Position numbers and translations under genes: made by a program
Notes under the pieces: model-generated
The model's database searches: none
Told to the model about the DNA's origin: nothing
Seen by the model: the letters and a program-made list of their open reading frames with translations, nothing else
DNA from: Achromobacter agilis
Lineage (GTDB): Bacteria > Pseudomonadota > Gammaproteobacteria > Burkholderiales > Burkholderiaceae_B
Assembly: GCF_900496965.1 (NCBI RefSeq)
Contig: NZ_UFQB01000013.1
Span: 62,001-126,000, forward strand
Reading direction: 5' to 3'
Length of the DNA stretch: 64,000 nucleotides
In this document: positions 58,153 through 64,000 of the stretch, in pieces
Layout: the number at the start of each line of letters is the position of its first letter
How positions within the stretch are numbered: position 1 is the stretch's first letter

Positions 58153-59004
58153 TCAGATAGCGCCGTCAGGCAGATAGTTGGCGCGCGGCGTGTCCATGGG
58201 GGCGCCGAACCACTTCTTCTGCAGCTCCAGCAGCTGGCTGCTCGCGCGCAGTTCGTCGAAGGTATCGTTGATGAACTGGCGGATTTCGAGGTCTTTCGGG
58301 TTTGCGACCCAGGCCAGCAGCTTGGGCTGGCCGATTTCACCGGCGATGCGGAACGCGCCGGGCTGCTTGCGCATCTGGACGGCGGCGATGTTCGAGGGCA
58401 TCAGCGCCACGTCCACCGTCTTGTTGGCCAGCGCGTTGGAGACGTCGGGATAGGCCTGGAACAGCTTGGTGTCGGCGTAGCCTTTGCCGTTCTTCTCCTT
58501 CAGCCGCTTTTCGAACTCCTCGGCGACTGGCTGGGAAGACGATCCCATCTGCGTGCCGATGATCTTGCCGGCGATGTCCATGTCCTGCTTGATGGACCCA
58601 TCGTCCACCCGCACCATCAGCACCGAGCGGACCACGCCGACGGGCTGGGTGAAGGCGAAACGCCTGGCGCGTTCCGGGGTGATGCCCACGCTGGTCGCGA
58701 CGAAGTCGAATTTGCGCGACATCAGGCCCGGCAGCAGGCCCTGGAACGGCAGGTTCATCTGTTCGAGCTGCACGCCGAGCTTGGCGGCCATCAGCTGGAG
58801 CACGTCGTGCCCGTAGCCGACCACCTGGCCGTTTTCGACGAATTCGAACGGTTCGTAGGCGGCCTCGGTGCCCACCGTCAGCTTTCCGCGCTTCTTGATA
58901 TCGGCCAGCGAGCCGCCCTCGGCGAATGCCAGCGAGGGCAGGGCCAGCGTGGCTCCGGCTGCGAGCGTGGTCGCGACAAAACGCCTTCTGGACAGGTTCT
59001 GCAT
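58153..59004 (-). CDS. Polar amino-acid ABC transporter substrate-binding protein
   Basis: 283 residues from ATG 59004. The signal peptide (MQNLSRRRFVATTLAAGATLALPSLAFAE) has a twin-arginine motif (SRRRF), so Tat export is possible. The core has LADIKKRGKLTVGTEAAYEPFEFVENGQVVGYGHDVLQLMAAKLG, and RKFDFVATSVGITPERARRFAFTQP. It heads the leftward operon with two permeases, the ureohydrolase, ATPase, RidA and ArgE-like genes. The ligand is predicted to be an amino acid or a guanidino derivative. Confidence 0.9.
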   Translation of the reverse strand: MQNLSRRRFVATTLAAGATLALPSLAFAEGGSLADIKKRGKLTVGTEAAYEPFEFVENGQVVGYGHDVLQLMAAKLGVQLEQMNLPFQGLLPGLMSRKFDFVATSVGITPERARRFAFTQPVGVVRSVLMVRVDDGSIKQDMDIAGKIIGTQMGSSSQPVAEEFEKRLKEKNGKGYADTKLFQAYPDVSNALANKTVDVALMPSNIAAVQMRKQPGAFRIAGEIGQPKLLAWVANPKDLEIRQFINDTFDELRASSQLLELQKKWFGAPMDTPRANYLPDGAI

Positions 59005-59165
59005 GATTTTTCCCTTGTATGTCGTCATGGTTGCCGCGCTGGGCCGGCGGGTCTCCGGAGAGCCGCCGCCGGGGTCTTCGCCCCTTGGCACCAGTGCTGG
59101 GCAAACTGTATCTGCCACAATGGGTTGTTAAAAATGATTTTTTTAGTGGTATGGTTTCAAAAACC
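59005..59165. promoter_or_regulatory. Divergent promoter region between binding-protein operon and LysR gene
   Basis: 59120-59180 is A/T-rich. GGTTT-CAA-AAACC (59153-59165) is a perfect 13-base palindrome that falls on the first LysR codons if ATG 59151 is used. A leftward -35-like TTGAAA is embedded in it on the minus strand. This is a plausible LysR site. Confidence 0.4.
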
Positions 59166-60062
59166 GATACCTTTCAAAAAGAAACGATCTTGTCCCGTCC
59201 CGAGTTCACCGAACGCGACCTGCGCTCGCTGCGCATCTTCTGCGCCGTGGCGCAGGCCAACGGCTTCGCCGCGGCGGAAAAGCAGTTGCACATGTCCAAG
59301 GCGTCCATCAGCCGGCATGTGCGCGAGGTCGAGGAAACGCTGGGCGTGCGGCTGTGCGACCGCGGGCCGTCCGGTTTCGAGCTGACCCAGGCGGGCAAGG
59401 TTGCGCTGGAACTGGCGCGCGACGCGTTGAAGTCGCTGGAACGCATTCGCCCCGAGATCGACGCGATCCGCGGCGTGCTGTCGGGAACCTTGTCCATTGG
59501 CATGGTCGAGCACGTCATCACCGACGCCGCCTGCCACATCCCGGTGGCGCTGGCGGCCTTGCGGGAAGAGGCACCGGACGTCAAGGTGGAACTCACCGTC
59601 ATGACGTTCAACGACCTGGATCAGGCGCTGCGCGAACGGCGGGTCCAGGTTGCCATTCGCGGCATGTACCGGCGCGAAAGCGGGTTCAATTACCAGCGCC
59701 TGTTCATCGAACGGCACCGGATCTTCGCCGCCCGCGGCAGCGTGCGCCACGCGCGCGGACTGCCGCTGGTATACCGGACCCATCCGTTCGTGCACGATGC
59801 GCTGGGCGCCTATGGCTTCACCCGCGGGCCCGAGGCCACGGGACTGGAGGCCATCGCCATACTGGTCTCGACCGGGCACTACGTCGGCCTGCTTCCCCAG
59901 CATTACGCGGATTCGGTGTCGCGCCGCCACGCCTTGACGCGCCTGCCGGGTGGGCCGGCGTACGAAAACACGATCTGCGCCATCACGGAGGTCTCGCGCC
60001 CCGCTTCGCGGGCGGTGGAATTGTTTCTGCGCCTGCTCGAGCGTTTCCACCCGCCGCAATAG
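59151..60062 (+). CDS. LysR-family regulator
   Basis: 303 residues from ATG 59151. An alternative TTG at 59190 would leave the palindrome 59153-59165 outside the gene and remove 13 residues that have no family counterpart. The HTH is FTERDLRSLRIFCAVAQANGFAAAEKQLHMSKASISRHVREVEETLGVRLCDRGPSGFELTQAGKVAL. The substrate domain starts LSGTLSIGMVEHVITDAACHIPVALAALREEAPDVKVELTV. It is divergent from the guanidino-compound operon and is its probable regulator. Confidence 0.87.
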   Translation: MVSKTDTFQKETILSRPEFTERDLRSLRIFCAVAQANGFAAAEKQLHMSKASISRHVREVEETLGVRLCDRGPSGFELTQAGKVALELARDALKSLERIRPEIDAIRGVLSGTLSIGMVEHVITDAACHIPVALAALREEAPDVKVELTVMTFNDLDQALRERRVQVAIRGMYRRESGFNYQRLFIERHRIFAARGSVRHARGLPLVYRTHPFVHDALGAYGFTRGPEATGLEAIAILVSTGHYVGLLPQHYADSVSRRHALTRLPGGPAYENTICAITEVSRPASRAVELFLRLLERFHPPQ

Positions 60063-60178
60063 CGAGCGGCGCCGGCGGGCCTCGATGCCTCAGGGCGGCG
60101 GGGAGGCTAAAATACCGGCTCGCGGCTTTTACCGGCCTCCCGGCTTTCTTCATTCCAGCGCCTCGGGCGCCCATAACT

Positions 60179-60970
60179 ATGAAAAAACTGACTGCAGTTC
60201 TTCTCGTGTCCGCAACCGCGATGCTCACGGCTTGCGGCCCCGGCGACAACGCGCCCACCGCCGGCGCGCAGGCGCCCGCCGCCGCCAAGAAGGTCGTCGT
60301 CGGCCTGGACGACAACTTCCCGCCCATGGGCTTCCGGGACGCGAACAACCAGATCGTCGGTTTCGACATCGATATGGCCAAGGAAGCCAGCAAGCGCCTG
60401 GGCCTGGAAGTCGAATTCAAGCCGATCGACTGGAGCGCCAAGGAAGCCGAGCTGAACGGCAAGCGCGTCGACGTGCTGTGGAACGGCCTGACCATCACCG
60501 AAGAGCGCAAGAAGAACATCAGCTTCACGTCGCCGTACATGGCCAACCATCAGATCATCATCGTGGGCAACGCTTCCCCCGTGAAGCTCAAGGCCGACCT
60601 GGCGGGCAAGGTCGTCGGCGCCCAGGACGGCAGCAGCGCCACGGACGCCATCGCCAAGGACCCGGTGGCCGCGCAGATCAAGGAAGTGAAGAAGTTCGGC
60701 GATAACGTCACGGCCCTGATGGACCTGGCCGCCGGCCGCCTGGACGCCATCGTTGTCGACGAAGTGGTGGGCCGCTACCTGATCAGCAAGCGCGCGGGTG
60801 AATACCGCGTGCTGGACGAGAACTTCGGCACGGAAGACTACGGCGTCGGCGTGCGCAAGGACGACACCGAACTGCTGGGCAAGCTGAACACGACGCTGGA
60901 TTCGATGAAGCAGGACGGCACCGCCGGCCGCATCGCCACCCAGTGGTTCGGCGCCAACATCATCAAGTAA
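60179..60970 (+). CDS. Polar amino-acid ABC transporter substrate-binding lipoprotein
   Basis: 263 residues from ATG 60179. The lipobox LTAC ends at C19, so it is a lipoprotein. The core reads KKVVVGLDDNFPPMGFRDANNQIVGFDIDMAKEASKRLGLEVEFKPIDWSAKEAELNGKRVDVLWNGLTITEERKKNISFTSPYM, a cystine/glutamine-type receptor. A very strong hairpin separates it from its permease, which suits higher expression of the receptor. It lies 116 bases after the LysR gene on the same strand. Confidence 0.9.
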   Translation: MKKLTAVLLVSATAMLTACGPGDNAPTAGAQAPAAAKKVVVGLDDNFPPMGFRDANNQIVGFDIDMAKEASKRLGLEVEFKPIDWSAKEAELNGKRVDVLWNGLTITEERKKNISFTSPYMANHQIIIVGNASPVKLKADLAGKVVGAQDGSSATDAIAKDPVAAQIKEVKKFGDNVTALMDLAAGRLDAIVVDEVVGRYLISKRAGEYRVLDENFGTEDYGVGVRKDDTELLGKLNTTLDSMKQDGTAGRIATQWFGANIIK

Positions 60971-60977
60971 GCGGCAG

Positions 60978-61007
60978 GAGACGCCCGCGGCCGGCCGCGG
61001 GCGTCTC
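60978..61007 (+). terminator. Perfect 30-base palindrome between receptor and permease genes
   Basis: GAGACGCCCGCGG, a CCGG centre and CCGCGGGCGTCTC give 13-bp arms, followed by GCCCTGTTTT. It lies 8 bases after the receptor stop. It can act as a partial terminator or as mRNA 3' end protection, lowering transporter expression relative to receptor. Confidence 0.7.
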
Positions 61008-61097
61008 GCCCTGTTTTCGCAGCCCGCCGCAGCGCCAGCGCGCGCCAGGCGGGCTTGCTCATGATTCCCTGTTGCCCTGGCGGCGCGAACCCACTGC

Positions 61098-61751
61098 ATG
61101 GACTACGTACTCTCCCTATTGGGGCCATTGGCGCAAGGCGCGAAAGTCACCTTGACGCTGTTTTTCATCACGCTGGCGCTGGCGGTCCCGTTGGGGCTGG
61201 TGCTGGCGCTGGTGCGGATATCCAAATGGAAGCTGTTGAGCCGCCTGGTCAACGGTTATATCTGGCTCATGCGCGGCACGCCGTTGATGCTCCAGATGCT
61301 GTTCATCTATTTCGCGCTGCCGTTCGTGCCTGTGGTGGGCGTGCGCCTGCCGGACTTTCCGGCCGCCGTGGTGGCCTTCGCGCTGAACTACGCCGCCTAC
61401 TTCGCCGAGATCTTCCGCGCGGGCATCCTGTCGGTGGACCGCGGCCAATACGAGGGCAGCAAGGTGCTGGGCATGACGTACCTGCAGACCTTGCGCCGCA
61501 TCGTGCTGCCGCAGATGGTGCAGCGCGTGCTGCCGCCCATGAGCAACGAGACCATCACGCTGGTCAAGGACACCTCGCTCATCTACGTGCTGGCGCTCAA
61601 CGACATCCTCCGCACGGCGCGCGGCATCGTGCAGCGCGACTTCACGACCACGCCGTTCCTGGTCGCCGCGGCCTTCTATCTCATCATGACGCTGGTTCTG
61701 ACGTGGTTCTTCCAGCACATGGAAAAGCGCTATGCCAAATATGACCAGTAA
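61098..61751 (+). CDS. Polar amino-acid ABC transporter permease
   Basis: 217 residues. Features are [58 protein letters not shown] and the EAA loop [70 protein letters not shown]. Only one permease gene exists in this operon, so it probably works as a homodimer. Its end overlaps the ATPase start by 20 bases. Confidence 0.92.
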   Translation: MDYVLSLLGPLAQGAKVTLTLFFITLALAVPLGLVLALVRISKWKLLSRLVNGYIWLMRGTPLMLQMLFIYFALPFVPVVGVRLPDFPAAVVAFALNYAAYFAEIFRAGILSVDRGQYEGSKVLGMTYLQTLRRIVLPQMVQRVLPPMSNETITLVKDTSLIYVLALNDILRTARGIVQRDFTTTPFLVAAAFYLIMTLVLTWFFQHMEKRYAKYDQ

Positions 61752-62532
61752 CCCGCGGCCGGCTGCCGGACGCCCCGTCATGATCGAGGCGCGCGACATC
61801 GTCAAGTCGTTCGGGCCCCACCGCGTGCTCGACCGCGTATCGCTGACGCTGGGGCAGGGCGAGGTAGTGGCGGTGATCGGCCCGTCCGGCTCGGGCAAGA
61901 GCACGTTCCTGCGCTGCCTGAACCACCTGGAAACCATCGACGAAGGCAGTGTCGAGGTCGAGGGCGAGACCCTGGCCCGGGCGGTCGCCGGCGGCCGGAG
62001 CCAGTACGCAGGCGACGCCGACGTGCGCCGCATCTGCCGCAAGATGGGCATGGTGTTCCAGTCGTTCAACCTGTTCCCGCACATGACCGTGCTGCAGAAC
62101 GTCGTCGAGGCACCCATCACCGTCAAAGGCATGGCGCGCTCGGAGATCGTGCCCAAGGCGGAAGAACTGCTGCGCAAGGTCGGGCTGCTGAACAAGCGCG
62201 ACAACTACCCGGGGCGCCTGTCCGGGGGCCAGAAGCAGCGCGTGGCGATCGCCCGCGCGCTGGCGATGGAGCCCGACATCATGCTGTTCGACGAACCCAC
62301 GTCCGCGCTGGATCCCGAACTGACCGGCGAGGTGCTGCGCACCATGAAGCAACTGGCCGACGAACGCATGACCATGCTCGTCGTCACCCATGAAATGGGG
62401 TTCGCGCGGGAAGTCGCGCATCGCGTGATCTTCATGGACGAAGGCCGGATCATCGAGGAGTCTCCCTCGGCCGACTTCTTCCGCGCGCCGCAGCAGGCGC
62501 GCAGCCGCGAGTTCCTGGCGCATATGCTCTGA
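61732..62532 (+). CDS. Polar amino-acid ABC transporter ATP-binding protein
   Basis: 266 residues from ATG 61732; ATG 61741 is an alternative. Walker A is [11 protein letters not shown], the signature [15 protein letters not shown], Walker [14 protein letters not shown] and the switch His is in [21 protein letters not shown] short insertion after the Q-loop lead ([22 protein letters not shown]) is longer than in GlnQ. With the receptor at 60179 and the permease at 61098 it forms a complete importer. Confidence 0.92.
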   Translation: MPNMTSNPRPAAGRPVMIEARDIVKSFGPHRVLDRVSLTLGQGEVVAVIGPSGSGKSTFLRCLNHLETIDEGSVEVEGETLARAVAGGRSQYAGDADVRRICRKMGMVFQSFNLFPHMTVLQNVVEAPITVKGMARSEIVPKAEELLRKVGLLNKRDNYPGRLSGGQKQRVAIARALAMEPDIMLFDEPTSALDPELTGEVLRTMKQLADERMTMLVVTHEMGFAREVAHRVIFMDEGRIIEESPSADFFRAPQQARSREFLAHML

Positions 62533-62558
62533 GCCGCGCGACCGGTCGACACCCGCCC

Positions 62559-63182
62559 ATGCCCGCCGCTCCGTCCGACAAGCCGCTGCTCCGCCTGCGC
62601 GGGCTGTACAGCCCGCGGCTGTTGCCCGTCAGTCTGGACCTTGCCGCGGGCGAATGCGCGGCCGTCATGGGCCCGTCGGGAGCGGGCAAATCCCTGTTGC
62701 TGCGTCAGGTCGCCGACCTGGACCCGGGCCACGGCGAGGCCGAACTGGCCGGCCGGCCGCGTTCGCGCATGCGCGGCTTCGAATGGCGCCGCCAGGTCAT
62801 GTACTGCCAGGCCGAGGCCGGCTGGTGGGAAGACCAGGTGGCGCCGCATTTCGCGGACCGCGCCAAGGCGGCCGCCATCATGGGCCGGCTGGGCTTGCCC
62901 GAGGACAAGCTGGACGCGCTGGTGAACGAGCTGTCCACCGGCGAGCGCCAGCGCCTGGGGCTGGTGCGCGCCCTGGCGCTCGATCCGCGCGTGCTGCTGC
63001 TGGACGAACCGACGGCCGCGCTGGACCAGGCGGCGACGGCGCGCGTCGAGGCGGAATTGCGGCGCTACCTGGACGGCGGTGCCGCCATACTCATGGTTAC
63101 GCACAGCGCGGACCAGGCGCAGCGCATGGCGCGCCGCTCCTGGCGCATGGAGCAGGGCAGGCTGGAGCCGCTATGGACGTGA
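62559..63182 (+). CDS. fetA: FetA-like ABC transporter ATP-binding protein
   Basis: 207 residues. Walker A is VMGPSGAGKSLLL, the signature LSTGERQRLGLVRAL, Walker B VLLLDEPTAALDQ, and the switch His is in LMVTHSADQAQRM. The compact size, the Q-loop region VMYCQAEAGWWEDQVAPHF and the partner gene identify the FetA (YbbL) type, linked in Escherichia coli to iron export and oxidative-stress resistance. The stop overlaps the permease start by 10 bases. Confidence 0.85.
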   Translation: MPAAPSDKPLLRLRGLYSPRLLPVSLDLAAGECAAVMGPSGAGKSLLLRQVADLDPGHGEAELAGRPRSRMRGFEWRRQVMYCQAEAGWWEDQVAPHFADRAKAAAIMGRLGLPEDKLDALVNELSTGERQRLGLVRALALDPRVLLLDEPTAALDQAATARVEAELRRYLDGGAAILMVTHSADQAQRMARRSWRMEQGRLEPLWT

Positions 63183-63964
63183 TCAGGTTGCAGGCGCTGG
63201 ATCTGGCGGTGGCGTCGTTGCTGGTGGTGCTGAGCGCGGGAATTTCCTTCGCGCTGCGCCTGAACATGCAGCGGCAGGTTCTCTGGGCGGCGGCGCGCAC
63301 GGTGGTGCAACTGCTGCTGGTGGGCCATATCCTGCGCCTTGTGTTCGCGCACGCCGCGCCCTGGCTGACCGCGCTGGTGGTAGCGGTGATGATGGCCCTG
63401 GCCGCCCGCGAGGTGGCCTCGCGTCCCAAGGCCAGGCTGGCCGGCGGCGGCAATGGCTGGGTCGGGGCGATGGCGGTGGCGGGAACCACGGTCATTACCG
63501 TGCTGTTCATCCTGAATACGGCGCTGCGCCCGGACCCCTGGTACGACCCGCGCTACACGATCGCATTGATCGGCATCGTGCTGGGCAGCGTGCTCAACGC
63601 GGCCAGCCTCGCGCTGGACGGCATGCTGTCCGGAGTGCGCCGGGAAAAGCTGGCGATCGAGGCCCGGCTGGCGCTGGGCACGCCGGCGCGGCAGGCGTTC
63701 TCGTCGCTGCTGCGCGAGTCCGTGCGGCGCGGCATCGTGCCCAGCATCAATCAGATGTCGGCCGCCGGCATCATTACCTTGCCGGGCATCATGACGGGCC
63801 AGATCATCGCTGGCATGGATCCGATAGAGGCCGCGAAGTACCAGATCCTGCTCATGTTCCTGCTGTGCGGCGCGAGCGGCATGGCGGCGATCGGCGCGGC
63901 CTACGGGGCCATGCGGCGCCTTACCGACGAGCGCGGCAGGCTGCGCCTGGACAAGCTGCGGTAG
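63173..63964 (+). CDS. fetB: FetB-like ABC transporter permease
   Basis: 263 residues from ATG 63173, overlapping fetA. It has about six to seven membrane spans and the FetB (YbbM) pattern: ALRLNMQRQVLWAAARTVVQLLLVGHIL, GIVLGSVLNAASLALDGMLSGVRREKLAIEARLALGTPARQAF and IVPSINQMSAAGIITLPGIMTGQIIAGMDPIEAAKYQILLMFLLCGASGM. With FetA it forms a half-sized exporter, by homology for iron. The last 36 bases of the window follow and hold nothing I can support. Confidence 0.88.
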   Translation: MDVIRLQALDLAVASLLVVLSAGISFALRLNMQRQVLWAAARTVVQLLLVGHILRLVFAHAAPWLTALVVAVMMALAAREVASRPKARLAGGGNGWVGAMAVAGTTVITVLFILNTALRPDPWYDPRYTIALIGIVLGSVLNAASLALDGMLSGVRREKLAIEARLALGTPARQAFSSLLRESVRRGIVPSINQMSAAGIITLPGIMTGQIIAGMDPIEAAKYQILLMFLLCGASGMAAIGAAYGAMRRLTDERGRLRLDKLR

Positions 63965-64000
63965 GGCAACCGGAACGCGGGCGCGCCGAACCAGGCCGCG

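Noticed and set aside
1-64000. Search for tRNA, rRNA, CRISPR arrays, insertion sequences and prophage genes
   Set aside because: I saw no transposase, integrase, phage structural protein, regularly spaced repeat or recognisable RNA gene. Small non-coding RNAs cannot be excluded by eye.

Overview
The window is dense, G+C-rich chromosomal DNA with strong G/C preference at third codon positions. I see no rRNA, tRNA, phage, IS or CRISPR sequence. Five intact genes and one remnant encode Bug/TctC-type tripartite tricarboxylate receptors, alongside eleven LysR regulators and many small ABC operons. This gene content is typical of betaproteobacteria of the family Alcaligenaceae (Bordetella/Achromobacter group). 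The placement is inferred from gene content, not from a marker gene. No gap over 300 bases is empty; the longest stretch without an intact gene (27745-28215) holds a broken Bug gene.

Layout. 1-8600: end of an O-acetylhomoserine sulfhydrylase gene, then a sugar-acid type catabolic locus (GntR regulator, IlvD/Edd dehydratase, RraA-like protein, Bug receptor) and a second module (DapA-like lyase, Bug receptor, divergent GntR regulator with GGATCC operators). 8586-12834: vanillate-demethylase-type Rieske oxygenase and reductase, a LivK-type binding protein and a LysR gene. 12852-16027: Bug receptor, muconate-cycloisomerase-like enzyme and divergent CatR-like regulator. 16260-17977: DedA and bestrophin membrane proteins. 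18089-22461: an ECF41-class sigma factor with cupin, LysR, OsmC, NAD(P)-binding and carboxymuconolactone-decarboxylase-like genes. 22646-28115: Bug receptor, D-2-hydroxyacid dehydrogenase, RraA-like protein, LysR, FMN-dependent hydroxyacid oxidase and a Bug remnant.

28216-39213 is the most striking block. All eleven genes read rightward: two tandem binding proteins, aminotransferase, two permeases, ATPase, a thiol dioxygenase, a cystathionine beta-lyase, a VOC protein, a CysB-like regulator, and a 740-residue protein joining a thiol dioxygenase to four rhodanese-like domains. It reads as an uptake and oxidation system for a sulfur amino acid or related thiol. A convergent sulfatase, Bug receptor and LysR gene follow (39218-42712).

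42709-51432 holds an unrecognised protein with a possible PD-(D/E)XK nuclease core, a GlcG/HbpS-like secreted protein, a two-component system flanked by two copies of one palindrome, an HPP-CBS protein, a MarR regulator and a CLC-CBS channel. 51561-59004 carries argC, a TlpA-type thioredoxin, and a leftward operon (binding protein, two permeases, agmatinase-like ureohydrolase, ATPase, RidA, ArgE-like deacylase) that looks built for a guanidino compound or arginine derivative. 59151-63964 has its divergent LysR regulator, a further polar amino-acid ABC transporter and a FetA/FetB-type pair.

The recurring plan is a regulator divergent from a short catabolic operon that carries its own solute receptor. 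Palindromes in many of the intergenic regions support local control.
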